NCBI RefSeq assembly: GCF_014642275.1
Contig: NZ_BMIM01000006.1
Span: 62,001 to 126,000, forward strand
Direction of reading: 5' to 3'
From: Flavobacterium lutivivi
GTDB taxonomy: Bacteria; Bacteroidota; Bacteroidia; Flavobacteriales; Flavobacteriaceae
DNA length: 64,000 nt
Shown here: positions 26,132-36,309 of the stretch, one piece after another
Layout: each line of letters begins with the position of its first letter
Numbering within the stretch: position 1 is the stretch's first letter
Notes under the pieces: generated by a model
The model's database searches: none
The model's input: only the letters and a program-made list of their open reading frames with translations
Told to the model about the DNA's origin: nothing
Translations under genes and position numbers: made by a program

Positions 26132-27379
26132 AGCTATAATGATGATTATGTAAAAAAGGGGCAAATTGTTTTTACTACATTCCATCAAAGTATGAGTTAT
26201 GAAGACTTTATTGAAGGGATTAAGCCAATAATAGAAGAAGATGCCGAAGGTGGAAAATCTGTTATTTATGATGTTGAAGGAGGTATTTTTAAACAAATAG
26301 TTGAAGAGGCAAAAAAAGTAAGATATCAATCTGAGGAAGTTAATCAAAACTTTACATTTGATGATGCTTGGGAAGCAATAATTAAAGATGCTAATTTAGG
26401 CATAGAAAAAAACGATTTTTTAAAACTAACGATACAAACTCCTAATCTTGGTTTAAAAATAGTTGAAATAACTGAAAAAGGTAACTTGAAATTAAAACCA
26501 ATTTATTCAGAAGATGCTAAAGAATATACAGTTTCATTCTCAAGAACCAAAAAGCTCCAAGAGGTTTTTCCAGATTTATCAGTAATTAAAAACATAGATA
26601 AAGAATTTCGTTCCGTAATTGGTGGGTCAAATTCTACTGCATATTGGGCAGTACTAAATTATATCAATCAAAAAATTAAGTCTGAAACAAAATCTTTTCA
26701 GCAAAAAGTTCCGTTATCTCAACAACCCTATATTATCATCATAGACGAAATAAATCGTGGTAACGTTTCTCAAATATTTGGAGAATTAATTACGCTTATT
26801 GAAGAAGATAAACGATTAGGTAAAGATGAAGCCCTTGAAGTAACTCTTCCTTATAGCAAGGAAAAATTCGGTGTTCCTCCTAATCTTTACATTATAGGCA
26901 CAATGAATACTGCCGACCGAAGTGTGGAAGCACTTGATACGGCTTTGAGACGTCGTTTTAGCTTTGTAGAAATGCCTCCAAGATATGATTTGGATGGATT
27001 GAATAAAGAGGTTTATGGTTATTCCTTAAAAGACATATTGTTCACCATTAATAAACGAATTGTTCGTTTGTTGAATAGTGAGCATGCTATAGGTCACTCC
27101 TATTTTTTGAATAAAGATGAGGATACCTTAGTTGACTCGTTTTATAGAAACATAATCCCTTTACTGCAAGAATATTTTTTTGGTGATTATGGAAAAATGA
27201 TGATGGTTTTGGGTGATGGATTTGTCACTTATAATGAATGGTCTGATGAAGATAAGTTCTTTGCTTCCTATTCTAATTCTAAAAATGACTATGATGTGAA
27301 AGATTTATATTCTATTCAGTATTATATTGATAATAAACAGGGTTTTGCTGAAGCAATTAAAAAGTTAATGAACAAGTAG
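26132..27379 (+). pseudogene. mcrB: McrB-like AAA+ subunit, N-terminally truncated
   Basis: The best ATG (26192) gives 395 residues, but the frame is already McrB-like from 26132, right after a TGA (26129-26131). The upstream in-frame text KKGQIVFTTFHQSMSYEDF is a classic McrB segment that normally lies C-terminal to Walker A. Walker B (IIIIDEINRGN; D185, E186 from 26192), sensor GTMNTADRS and the arginine-rich ALRRRF remain. Walker A and the N-terminal DNA-binding domain are absent, so GTP binding should fail. The break lies in the junction after the chaperone cassette and its repeat, suggesting that rearrangement removed the 5' half. mcrC follows 1 bp later. Confidence 0.75.
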
Positions 27380-27380
27380 A

Positions 27381-28634
27381 TTGAACCTGCCAAAAGAAAA
27401 TATAGTAGTATTTGAACACGAGATACTTCGTTTTGATAGAGGTGAAAAGAAAATCACTAAAGATCAATTTGAAGCATTAGAACGTTATCATGGCAATGGT
27501 TTACCTTTCTATAAGTTGGTTTATAATGGTGTTCAGTTTAATGAACATGTTGGTGTTTTGCAAGTTGGAAACACTTTAATTGAGGTTTTACCGAAAGCCG
27601 ACAGAAATCCACATTCTGATGAAGAAGATAAAAAATGGCGTGACTTATTAATTAATATGTTGCAAGTTGTGGGTAGTTTTGATATTAAATCCACCAGTTC
27701 AAGTAACTTAAAAATAAAATCTAATACGGTTTTGGATTTGTATTTTGAAATGTATGTAAAGGAAATTGAATATTTGCTTCATACTGGTTTAATAAAAAAA
27801 TACCGCAAAAAAGAAGGCAATGTAACGGCTTTGAAAGGCAGTCTTTTATTTAGTAAACACATTCAACATAATCTAACTCATCAAGAACGGTTTTATGTTA
27901 GACATACCACTTATGATGTGGAACATACTTTTCATTTCATATTGTATAAAGCCTTAAAATTACTAAAGCAAATTAATACTAATAGTGCTTTGAATGACAG
28001 AATTGGGTCTTTACTATTGAACTTTCCTGAAATGCCCGAAATGAAAGTAAGCGAGGCTACTTTTGAAAAGTTACTTTATAATAGAAAAAATCAACATTAT
28101 CAAAAAGCGATTGAAATTGCTAAAATACTTTTGTTGCAATACCACCCAGATGTGAGCAAAGGAAGGAATCACGTTTTAGCACTAATGTTTGATATGAATT
28201 TGCTTTGGGAACAATTTATTTATGTAAGCTTAAAGAAAAACAGAACCGAATTTGCAAAAGTAAAAGCACAAACTTCAAAACACTTTTGGAAACCTGAAAA
28301 TGGAAGACGGACATCAATGAAGCCTGATATTTATATTGAAACTTATACTGGAAAGATAATAGTTTTAGATACTAAATGGAAAAACTTAAATGGTTATAAC
28401 CCATCACCTGATGATTTGAGACAAATGTATGTTTATCATGAGTATTTTGATGCTGAGAAAGTGGCGTTAGTTTATCCCGGTGATAGTTCAAAAGGAAGAA
28501 AAGGAAACTATTTTGACACAAAAGAAAATCAAGTTGGTAGTAAGCAATGTAGTGTGATTTTGATTGATGTTGAAGAAACTATAAAAGAATGGCAAAGGAA
28601 AATTATTGAACAAATTGGTGAGTTTGTAAAATGA
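27381..28634 (+). CDS. mcrC: McrC-like nuclease subunit
   Basis: A 417-residue McrC-family protein, the DNA-cutting partner of McrB in restriction of modified DNA. The beta-rich N-terminal half (residues about 5-80, VVFEHEILRFDRGEKK, NTLIEVLPKADRN) is the McrB-contacting part. The C-terminal half is a PD-(D/E)XK nuclease with D316 (MKPDIYIE), D330 and K332 (VLDTKWK). The start is TTG at 27381, overlapping nothing and 1 bp after the mcrB stop; no upstream ATG fits the family start. The gene is intact although its McrB partner is truncated. Confidence 0.88.
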   Translation: MNLPKENIVVFEHEILRFDRGEKKITKDQFEALERYHGNGLPFYKLVYNGVQFNEHVGVLQVGNTLIEVLPKADRNPHSDEEDKKWRDLLINMLQVVGSFDIKSTSSSNLKIKSNTVLDLYFEMYVKEIEYLLHTGLIKKYRKKEGNVTALKGSLLFSKHIQHNLTHQERFYVRHTTYDVEHTFHFILYKALKLLKQINTNSALNDRIGSLLLNFPEMPEMKVSEATFEKLLYNRKNQHYQKAIEIAKILLLQYHPDVSKGRNHVLALMFDMNLLWEQFIYVSLKKNRTEFAKVKAQTSKHFWKPENGRRTSMKPDIYIETYTGKIIVLDTKWKNLNGYNPSPDDLRQMYVYHEYFDAEKVALVYPGDSSKGRKGNYFDTKENQVGSKQCSVILIDVEETIKEWQRKIIEQIGEFVK

Positions 28635-28665
28635 TTTATCTATATAGAATAATTAAACTATTATT

Positions 28666-31600
28666 ATGAATTCAATAGTCTTTATAGATACAGAAATTGA
28701 ACCAAAAAGTGGAAAAATTCTTGACATTGGTGCTGTTAAGAGTGATGGTAGTTCTTTTCATTCTAATTCTATAACTGACTTCATTACCTTTTTAAAAGAT
28801 ACTGATTTTATATGTGGGCATAATATTCTCAACCACGATTTACAATACATTCACAAAGCAGTTGCTGATGCAAAAATAGACACTAAAAATGTTGTAGATA
28901 CTTTATACTTGTCGCCCCTGTTATTTCCTACGAATCCTTATCATAAATTACTAAAAGATGATAAGCTGCAAACAGAAGACACAAACAATCCGCTCAATGA
29001 TTCTATAAAAGCTAAAGATTTATTTCATGATGAAATAGCGGCATTTTATGATTTGGAAGAGCGATTAAAGGGAATCTATTTTTTGCTGTTACATGATCAA
29101 ATAGAGTTTCGTTCTTTTTTTAACTATTTAGGATATAAATGCAATGAGACATCTATTGAAAATCTAATTCTAGAACAATTTGATTCTTTGGTTTGTAAAA
29201 ACGTATCTCTAACTGCCCTAATAGCAGAACACCCTATCGAATTGGCTTATTGTTTGGCATTGATAAATTGTAATAATCGCTATTCTATTACACCTCCTTG
29301 GGTGCTTAAAAATTATCCAAAAGTAGAACGAATAATGTTTCTGATGAGAAGCAATACTTGTTTAACAGGATGTAACTATTGTAATCAGGCGTTAGATATC
29401 CATAGAGGACTAAAAAATTATTTTGGATTTGATGTTTATAGAACTTATGCTGGCGAGCCACTACAAGAAAAGGCAGTGCAAGCAGCTGTATATAATAAAT
29501 CTTTATTGGCTGTATTTCCGACTGGTGGTGGTAAGTCTATTACTTTTCAAGTGCCTGCATTAATGGCAGGTGAAAATGTTAAAGGATTGACCGTGGTGAT
29601 TTCACCTCTGCAATCTTTAATGAAAGACCAAGTGGATAACCTCGAAAAAATTCAAATTACAGAAGCCGTTACTATTAACGGACTACTCGACCCCATTGAA
29701 AGAGCAAAATCAATAGAACGAATTCAAGATGGTAAAGCATCCATACTTTATATTTCGCCAGAGTCACTTCGGTCTAAAACCATAGAAAAATTGTTACTAA
29801 GCAGAAAAATTGTTCGCTTTGTAATTGATGAAGCGCATTGTTTTTCTTCATGGGGTCAAGATTTTAGGGTTGATTATTTATATATAGGAGATTTTATAAA
29901 ATCGCTTCAAGAACTTAAAAATTTAGAAGAACAAATACCCGTTTCATGTTTCACAGCAACAGCTAAACAAAAAGTTATAGAGGACATTTGTACCTATTTC
30001 AGAGAAAAATTAGGAATCCAGTTGGAGATATTCCGGTCTAATGCATCAAGATCCAATTTGCATTACAAAGTATTTGAAAAAGGAGACGATGAAGAAAAAT
30101 ATAATGCCGTTAGAGATTTAATTGAAGAAAAGGATTGTCCAACCATCATATATGTATCCAGAACTAGAAAAGCAAGAGAGCTCTCAGAACGTTTGAAGAG
30201 AGACAAATATAATGCAACGGCTTATCATGGAAAGATGGAAAGTCAGGAGAAAACAGAAAATCAAAATGCTTTTATTACGGGAGATGTACAAATAATGGTG
30301 GCTACTTCTGCATTTGGGATGGGGGTTGACAAGAAAGATGTTGGCATGGTAATTCACTATGAAATATCCGATTCGCTTGAAAACTATGTGCAGGAAGCTG
30401 GGAGAGCTGGAAGGGACGAAAACATAACCGCTGATTGTTATGTGCTATTTAATGAAGAAGATTTGGGGAAACATTTTATATTACTAAACCAAACTAAAAT
30501 AAATCTGCATGAGATAAAGCAAATTTGGAATGCTATAAAATTCATAACTAAGTTCAAATCTAGTGTACAGAAATCTGCTTTGGAAATTGCAAGAATTGCT
30601 GGCTGGGATGATAACTTGAAAGAAATAGAAACAAGAGTTACCACTGCAATAGCCGCACTAGAAGAAGCTGGCTATGTTAAAAGAAAACAAAACGTACCGA
30701 GAGTATTTGCAAATAGTATTTTATCTAAAACAGCACAAGAAGCAATTGAAAAAATAAAGCTATCGCATAAATTTGATGAAGAACAAAAAATAACAGCAAC
30801 TAGAATTATAAAAAGTCTTTTTTCAAGTAAAAGTAGAAAACAAATACAGACAGACGAAGCTGAGTCCAGAGTAGATTATATTGCAGATAATTTGGGAATT
30901 CACATTCAAAATGTGATATCTGTTGTAAATCTTTTACGAGATGAAAAGATTTTGGCTGATGCAAAAGACCTAACAGCTTTTATAAAAAAAGGGGAACATA
31001 AAAATCGTTCCTTGACTATTACACAAAGTTTTGGGTTAATTGAAAATTTTCTCTATCCACTATTTGAAGAACAAGAAAAAACATTTCATATCAAAGAGCT
31101 AAACGAAGAAGCAGAGGCTCGTGGATGTAAAGATGTTTCGCCCAACAAACTAAAAACGATAATCAATTTTTGGGCAATCAAGAATTGGATAAAACGATAC
31201 AATAAAGATTATTCAAAGAATCATATAGTAGCTATTGGATGCATTAGTACAGAAGAATTTAAAGAGAAGTTAGAGAAACGACATACACTAGCCCAATTCA
31301 TTGTTAATTATCTCTATGATAAAAGTTATAAGCTAAGTGTTGAAGATAATACAGAACAAGATGAAATACTAGTAGAGTTTTCTGTTCTCGAATTGCAAAA
31401 AGAATTTGAAAAACAATCTCAAGGATTGTTTGTTGTTAATGCTACTATTGATGATATTGAAGACACTTTGTTTTATTTGTCAAGAATAGAGGCTATTAAA
31501 ATAGAAGGAGGTTTTATGATAGTGTACAACAAATTGACCATTGACCGATTAGAACAAAATAACAGAGTGCAATATAAAGAACAGGACTATCAAAAATTAA

Positions 31601-33477
31601 GTCAATATTATGATCACAAAATTCAGCAAATTCACATTGTTGGTGAATATGCCAAAAAAATGATAGATGATTATACTGGTGCACTAAAATTTGTAGACGA
31701 TTATTTTCAACTAAACTTTCCATCCTTTATTAGTAAATATTTTAAAGGTGCACGAGAATTAGAGATAACCAGAAACATTACTCCAAAAAAATATAAACAG
31801 CTTTTTGATACTTTATCTGATGTTCAACGAAGAATTATTGATGATAAAAAATCGAGATACATTGTTGTTGCAGCTGGGCCTGGTAGCGGAAAAACCAAAG
31901 TTTTAGTTCACAAATTAGCTTCATTACTATTGATGGAAGATGTGAAACATGAACAATTACTGATGGTAACTTTTTCAAGAGCAGCAGCAACTGAATTTAA
32001 AATGAGATTGATGGAGCTTATAGGTAATGCAGCCCACTTTGTAGATATAAAAACTTTTCATTCTTATTGCTTTGATTTATTAGGTAAAGTAGGCTCTCTA
32101 GATAAATCAAAATCTATAATAAAAGCAACTGTAGAAAAGATAAAAAATAATGAAGTTGAAGCCAGTAGAATTACAAAGACCGTTCTAGTAATTGATGAAG
32201 CTCAGGATATGGATGAGGAAGAATTTGAATTGATCAAAATCCTGATGGAGAAAAATGAAGAGATGAGAGTAATTGCTGTAGGGGATGATGACCAAAACAT
32301 ATACCAATTTAGAGGGGCAGATTCTAGATATCTAATGAGTTTTATTACGGAGAAGAATGCAACAAAATATGAATTGATCAAGAATTATAGAAGTAAAAGT
32401 AATCTGGTTTCTTATGCCAATCAGTTTGTAAAAACTATTAGTAACCGCCTAAAAGAAATTCCGATTGAAGCTTATCAAAACGATAATGGTAAAATAAAAG
32501 TTTTTTATTATTCGGGAAAAAACCTTATCAATCCATTGATTAATTCAATTCTATCGCAAGGAATTTCAGGAACAACATGTGTTCTTACTTACTCAAATGA
32601 AGAAGCATTTCAAGTTGCAGGTCTTTTGAAAAAACAGGGGTATCATGCTAAATTAATTCAAAGCAACGACGGTTTCAGTTTGTATAATCTTGAAGAGGTT
32701 CGATACTTTTTAATGCAATTAAAACTAGAATATGAAATTTCTATTATTAGTGATGAAGTATGGGCAAATGCAAAAAGAAAATTGATAGACCAATACAAGT
32801 TGAGTTCTAAATTTGAAATATGCTATACATTAATTCAAGATTTTGAAAAAATAAATACTAAAAAGAAATACAAATCAGATTTAGAAGTATTTATTCGAGA
32901 ATCAAAATTGGAGGATTTTATAAACCCCAATGGTGAAACAATTTTTGTATCAACAATTCATAAAGCCAAAGGCAGAGAATTTGACAATATATTTTTACTT
33001 CTTGAAGACTTTGATTCAAGTAATGATGAGAAAAAAAGACAACTGTATGTTGCATTGACAAGAGCAAAGAAAAATTTAACCATTCACTTAAATGGTTCTT
33101 ATCTTGATGGTATAAAAACTGAGGATTTAGAAAGAATTGAAAACCATTACACATATCAAAAACCAAATAGCCTAGTACTGCATCTAACTCATAAAGATAT
33201 GTATTTAAGTTATTTTGAATATGTTCAACATCGCATAAATGGATTAAAAAGCGGGGATATAATTATACCGTGTGAGGAAGGATGTAAAAACAAAAATGGT
33301 GAATTGATTTTAAAATTCTCAAATAGTTTTAATGAAAGAAAATCAGCATTAGCAAATGATGGATTTCATATTATAGAGGCAAAAGTAAATTTTATAGTTT
33401 ATTGGATAAATGACACTAATAATAAAGAAGTCAAAATTATTTTACCAGAGTTATTTTTTGAGAAAACGGTAAATTAA
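28666..33477 (+). CDS. Exonuclease-RecQ-UvrD triple fusion
   Basis: A 1603-residue protein with three enzyme parts. Residues 1-~170 form a DEDD 3'-5' exonuclease-like domain (FIDTEIEP with D8 and E10; GHNILNHDLQYI). Residues ~265-640 are a RecQ helicase: TGGGKS with K290, DEAH at 388-391, ATSAFGMGVDKKDV and QEAGRAGRDE. A CxxxCxxC cluster (TCLTGCNYC) sits just before it. Residues ~1040-1500 are a UvrD/Rep-type helicase: AGPGSGKTK with K1076, VIDEAQDMDEEE, GDDDQNIYQFRGA, STIHKAKGREFDN and VALTRAKKN. RecQ moves 3'-5' and UvrD likewise, so it may unwind and degrade DNA ends. It is the last island gene, 31 bp after mcrC, and probably shares its transcript. The frame is unbroken. Confidence 0.9.
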   Translation: MNSIVFIDTEIEPKSGKILDIGAVKSDGSSFHSNSITDFITFLKDTDFICGHNILNHDLQYIHKAVADAKIDTKNVVDTLYLSPLLFPTNPYHKLLKDDKLQTEDTNNPLNDSIKAKDLFHDEIAAFYDLEERLKGIYFLLLHDQIEFRSFFNYLGYKCNETSIENLILEQFDSLVCKNVSLTALIAEHPIELAYCLALINCNNRYSITPPWVLKNYPKVERIMFLMRSNTCLTGCNYCNQALDIHRGLKNYFGFDVYRTYAGEPLQEKAVQAAVYNKSLLAVFPTGGGKSITFQVPALMAGENVKGLTVVISPLQSLMKDQVDNLEKIQITEAVTINGLLDPIERAKSIERIQDGKASILYISPESLRSKTIEKLLLSRKIVRFVIDEAHCFSSWGQDFRVDYLYIGDFIKSLQELKNLEEQIPVSCFTATAKQKVIEDICTYFREKLGIQLEIFRSNASRSNLHYKVFEKGDDEEKYNAVRDLIEEKDCPTIIYVSRTRKARELSERLKRDKYNATAYHGKMESQEKTENQNAFITGDVQIMVATSAFGMGVDKKDVGMVIHYEISDSLENYVQEAGRAGRDENITADCYVLFNEEDLGKHFILLNQTKINLHEIKQIWNAIKFITKFKSSVQKSALEIARIAGWDDNLKEIETRVTTAIAALEEAGYVKRKQNVPRVFANSILSKTAQEAIEKIKLSHKFDEEQKITATRIIKSLFSSKSRKQIQTDEAESRVDYIADNLGIHIQNVISVVNLLRDEKILADAKDLTAFIKKGEHKNRSLTITQSFGLIENFLYPLFEEQEKTFHIKELNEEAEARGCKDVSPNKLKTIINFWAIKNWIKRYNKDYSKNHIVAIGCISTEEFKEKLEKRHTLAQFIVNYLYDKSYKLSVEDNTEQDEILVEFSVLELQKEFEKQSQGLFVVNATIDDIEDTLFYLSRIEAIKIEGGFMIVYNKLTIDRLEQNNRVQYKEQDYQKLSQYYDHKIQQIHIVGEYAKKMIDDYTGALKFVDDYFQLNFPSFISKYFKGARELEITRNITPKKYKQLFDTLSDVQRRIIDDKKSRYIVVAAGPGSGKTKVLVHKLASLLLMEDVKHEQLLMVTFSRAAATEFKMRLMELIGNAAHFVDIKTFHSYCFDLLGKVGSLDKSKSIIKATVEKIKNNEVEASRITKTVLVIDEAQDMDEEEFELIKILMEKNEEMRVIAVGDDDQNIYQFRGADSRYLMSFITEKNATKYELIKNYRSKSNLVSYANQFVKTISNRLKEIPIEAYQNDNGKIKVFYYSGKNLINPLINSILSQGISGTTCVLTYSNEEAFQVAGLLKKQGYHAKLIQSNDGFSLYNLEEVRYFLMQLKLEYEISIISDEVWANAKRKLIDQYKLSSKFEICYTLIQDFEKINTKKKYKSDLEVFIRESKLEDFINPNGETIFVSTIHKAKGREFDNIFLLLEDFDSSNDEKKRQLYVALTRAKKNLTIHLNGSYLDGIKTEDLERIENHYTYQKPNSLVLHLTHKDMYLSYFEYVQHRINGLKSGDIIIPCEEGCKNKNGELILKFSNSFNERKSALANDGFHIIEAKVNFIVYWINDTNNKEVKIILPELFFEKTVN

Positions 33478-33579
33478 AATATTCACCTAGTCGTCGCAGT
33501 TTTGTTATTCTTCCTTCAACCTTTACCTGATAAGACATTAAAGATTTATGATAAAATTAAACACCTTTAAGATATACTA

Positions 33580-35139
33580 ATGAACGCTTACTTAACCAAA
33601 CTCCGTTTTGTCTTTCTGCCCTATTTGATGTATCTGGTTATATTTCTGATAGGTTACACCTTGCTTAATTGGTTGTTTGTTATAGAACTGGAGTGGATTA
33701 CTTTAGACGGTAGTATTATCGACGTTATTGGTCCTATGGGTATCGGTTTTTTGTTGGTCATTACCCTGCTTCGTCCAGTCATTAGGCGGTTACATTTTAA
33801 GAATGATAAGGCATCTGACTTTTTTTATTTTATGGCTACAGTTGGTATTGCTGTGCCTACCATCATAGCGCAAGTTTATTTGTCAACCGCAACAGGAACT
33901 CTTACCTCTTTGGAAAACATTAGTCAAATAGACTCATTGCCGAAGACCAAATACTACACACTGAAACATTATTATTTTTATAAAAATGGCGTAAGTATCA
34001 AGGAAGATATACGAACCAGCGGTAAGTACAATCAGTATATGAATTTTACGGTGTATTGCGTGATGCCTATATTACGAACGCCACAGGACACAATGGCTGG
34101 TGCTACCCATTATTGGCTTTGTACCAAATATACCGATCAGATTAGCAATTATATATCGGATAGCTCAAAAAAAGCTCATTTTGAAGAATTTATAAAACTG
34201 AGTGAGCAGAAATTTAGATTGGAAGGTTTTCCTTTTACTTATTTGGAGCGCATCGGTCATGGCGAAGATGCCAAGTATTTTGGTCATGCTGCTAGTAGGA
34301 ATAAATGGAGCCGTGATGGTGCTGACATACTATTGATAACTCATGAAGGGGATTTTGCCCAAAGAAATGGTAACAAATTAGGTTGGATATTTAAATCTTC
34401 GGGAATAGTATTGATAGTATTTGCGTTGTTATTACTTTGTTACAGGCTAAAAACTCCGGCGGAACTTAAAAAGGTTGAGCAAAGAATAGCCCGAAATAGA
34501 GCTAGAGGCTGGAAGAAAAACAATGAATGGTTATTGCCTCGTGAGGGCTTTTATGTTACTCCTTTTCTCCTTTATGCTAATATTTTGATGTATGTTTTCA
34601 TGGTTTTGGGAGGTTTGGGATTTGTATCCTTCAGTGGTAACGAATTGATTGATTGGGGCTCTTTATACAAAAGCTATGTGCTGATTCAAGGTGAATGGTG
34701 GCGTTTACTTACTTACATGTTCTTGCATGGAGGTATTGTGCATATATTAAATAATTTGATAAGTCTTTATTTTGTAGGTATTTTTCTGGAGCCTTTACTG
34801 GGCAAATGGCGTTTGTTGTTGGTCTATGTGCTATGTGGTATTTGTGCAGGTATAACAAGTTTAATTTGGCACGACCAAGTCAATACTGTAGGAGCTTCGG
34901 GAGCTATCTTTGGTTTGTATGGTTTTATGCTGGCATTGATCATGATGAAAGTTACATCGCCTCAACTCAACAAATTCTTCTTTATAATTGCGAGTGTGTC
35001 TGTAGGTTTTAGTTTGCTGATGGGATTATTTGGCAATATAGATAATGCTGCTCATATTGGCGGATTGATTAGTGGTTTTATGCTGGGATTCTTGCTTTCG
35101 GATGTAGTGAAACGAAATTCTGAAAAGGGTTCGGCCTGA
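33580..35139 (+). CDS. Rhomboid-family intramembrane serine protease with N-terminal extension
   Basis: A 519-residue membrane protein. Three N-terminal spans (about 10-32, 45-65, 80-103) are followed by a ~150-residue extramembrane domain (about 110-265), another span near 270-288, and the C-terminal rhomboid core. Core motifs are GEWWRLLTYMFLHGGIVHILNN, the catalytic S440 in GASGAIFG and H492 in AAHIGG. It cleaves membrane proteins within the bilayer; the substrate is unknown. Common rhomboids are about 200-300 residues, so the N-terminal half is an additional domain of unknown role. It is the first ordinary chromosomal gene after the island. Confidence 0.9.
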   Translation: MNAYLTKLRFVFLPYLMYLVIFLIGYTLLNWLFVIELEWITLDGSIIDVIGPMGIGFLLVITLLRPVIRRLHFKNDKASDFFYFMATVGIAVPTIIAQVYLSTATGTLTSLENISQIDSLPKTKYYTLKHYYFYKNGVSIKEDIRTSGKYNQYMNFTVYCVMPILRTPQDTMAGATHYWLCTKYTDQISNYISDSSKKAHFEEFIKLSEQKFRLEGFPFTYLERIGHGEDAKYFGHAASRNKWSRDGADILLITHEGDFAQRNGNKLGWIFKSSGIVLIVFALLLLCYRLKTPAELKKVEQRIARNRARGWKKNNEWLLPREGFYVTPFLLYANILMYVFMVLGGLGFVSFSGNELIDWGSLYKSYVLIQGEWWRLLTYMFLHGGIVHILNNLISLYFVGIFLEPLLGKWRLLLVYVLCGICAGITSLIWHDQVNTVGASGAIFGLYGFMLALIMMKVTSPQLNKFFFIIASVSVGFSLLMGLFGNIDNAAHIGGLISGFMLGFLLSDVVKRNSEKGSA

Positions 35140-35405
35140 CAAGATGGTGAGAATACGAAGTACGAGGTACGAGGTGGGAATTACGATTTTAGTGAAGAGT
35201 GATGAGTTTTGAGTGATGAGCAATTAAAAATTACGAATTAGGAATTACGAATTTTCAAATTTCAAATCATCAAATTATCAAATTACCAAATCAACAATTA
35301 AGAGTGAAGAGTGAAAAGTAATTAGTGATTAGCTTTACCAACAACCAACAACCGATATCCAACAACCGATAACAGAGAACCAATAACAGAGAAGTGACAA
35401 GCAAA
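35140..35405. repeat. Degenerate short-word repeats, first locus
   Basis: The intergenic stretch is made of recurring words such as GAGTGATGAG, GAATTACGAATT and TCAAATTTCAAATCATC. The part at 35254-35350 closely resembles 37014-37104, so the two repeat regions flank the Asp/His-rich lipoprotein gene. No gene seen. Confidence 0.7.
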
Positions 35406-35408
35406 AAA

Positions 35409-35435
35409 AATCTCGAGCTATACTCGAGATTTTTT
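35409..35435. terminator. Terminator hairpin after the lipoprotein gene
   Basis: TCTCGAG (35411-35417) pairs with CTCGAGA (35423-35429), bordered by A and T runs on both sides, so it can work in either direction. It serves the minus-strand gene ending at 35446. Confidence 0.85.
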
Positions 35436-35445
35436 ATTTCGTTTG

Positions 35446-36222
35446 TTATCCGTTGGTGCCATCATCATCGTTGCCATCATTGTCTCCATCGCCTCCATGA
35501 TCATCATCGCCATCGTGGTATCCGCAGTGGTCGTCAGCGGTTTCAATAGCAGCTTGCAATTGCTCGTTGTTTTCAATAGTAACCGATGCACCATTAGAAT
35601 CTGTAATGGTTATAGGATAATTGATGGTCATTGTTTCTGAACCTAATAAGGTGATTAGAAACGTGTATAGTTCGCTATCATCAGTAAAAGTAACGGTGGT
35701 AGCAGTATTGCTTGTATCAGTATAATTTATAGTAATTGGAAAATGTAATTGTAAACATTCGATATCATCGCTATCGTCATGACAACTGTGTATTGCGGTG
35801 TGTAGTTCTTCTTGTGTAGCAACATCTACAGTGGTTCCATCGGCCATGGTTAGGCTGATAGGGAATACAAAAGAGTAATGGTTGTGGTCGTCATCATTAT
35901 CATCGCCATTATCATCATCACCATCATCATTACCACGGTGACGTAGTGCATCAATAACCAAAGCATAATCGGCCATGTCTGAAACTACTACATTCTGACC
36001 TGCATTATCAACCAATGTTACAGGCAAATTAACGGTAAAACAAGTACTTCCCGATTGTCCAGATTTTCCTGTTGATGTAGTACCACCATGAGTTACTCGC
36101 ATCAATAAGGCTGTTAGCGCAGAGTTTTTGTTTAGCTCTTGTGATGTTGTTTCATTTTGACAAGAACTCATAGTAAGCATCAACGAGCCTACCAATAGCA
36201 AGGATAAAGCCACTTTTTTCAT
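35446..36222 (-). CDS. Lipoprotein with Asp/His/Gly-rich tail
   Basis: A 258-residue protein. I choose the ATG at 36222 because it gives a lipoprotein signal (MKKVALSLLLVGSLMLTMSSC); the longer reading frame from 36375 starts in repeat DNA. The mature part has two related blocks: CFTVNLPVTLVDNAGQNVVV and ISLTMADGTTVDVATQEEL, later INYPITITDSNGASVTIENN. Asp/Asn/His-rich runs (DDGDDDNGDDNDDDHNHY near 110-130) and a Gly/Asp tail separate or end them and could bind calcium or other cations. The beta blocks resemble repeats seen in other flavobacterial surface lipoproteins. Function unknown. Confidence 0.8.
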   Translation of the reverse strand: MKKVALSLLLVGSLMLTMSSCQNETTSQELNKNSALTALLMRVTHGGTTSTGKSGQSGSTCFTVNLPVTLVDNAGQNVVVSDMADYALVIDALRHRGNDDGDDDNGDDNDDDHNHYSFVFPISLTMADGTTVDVATQEELHTAIHSCHDDSDDIECLQLHFPITINYTDTSNTATTVTFTDDSELYTFLITLLGSETMTINYPITITDSNGASVTIENNEQLQAAIETADDHCGYHDGDDDHGGDGDNDGNDDDGTNG

Positions 36223-36309
36223 TTGAATAGATTTTTGAATTAATAGGTAAAATTGAACCATAAACTCTACGTTAGTTTTAAGTAAAAACAAATGAAGTTT
36301 AAAATACCC

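Larger units (their letters stand above)
770..33480. mobile_element. Integrase-bearing genomic island loaded with defence genes
   Basis: The left end is set by the tyrosine recombinase and the repeat motifs before it. The right end is set by the last accessory gene, before ordinary chromosomal genes resume with a rhomboid protease. Every gene inside is on the plus strand. Mobility genes (integrase, RteC-like, HTH, VirE helicase) occupy the first 5 kb and nucleases, helicases, methylase and ATPases the rest. No relaxase, coupling protein or capsid gene is visible, so it may be mobilised in trans or be satellite-like. The exact att sites were not identified; both borders are estimates. Confidence 0.65.

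Noticed and set aside
25951-26139. 62-codon plus ORF in the cassette-mcrB gap
   Set aside because: Covers the 15-bp inverted repeat and shows no protein-like pattern; considered junction DNA.
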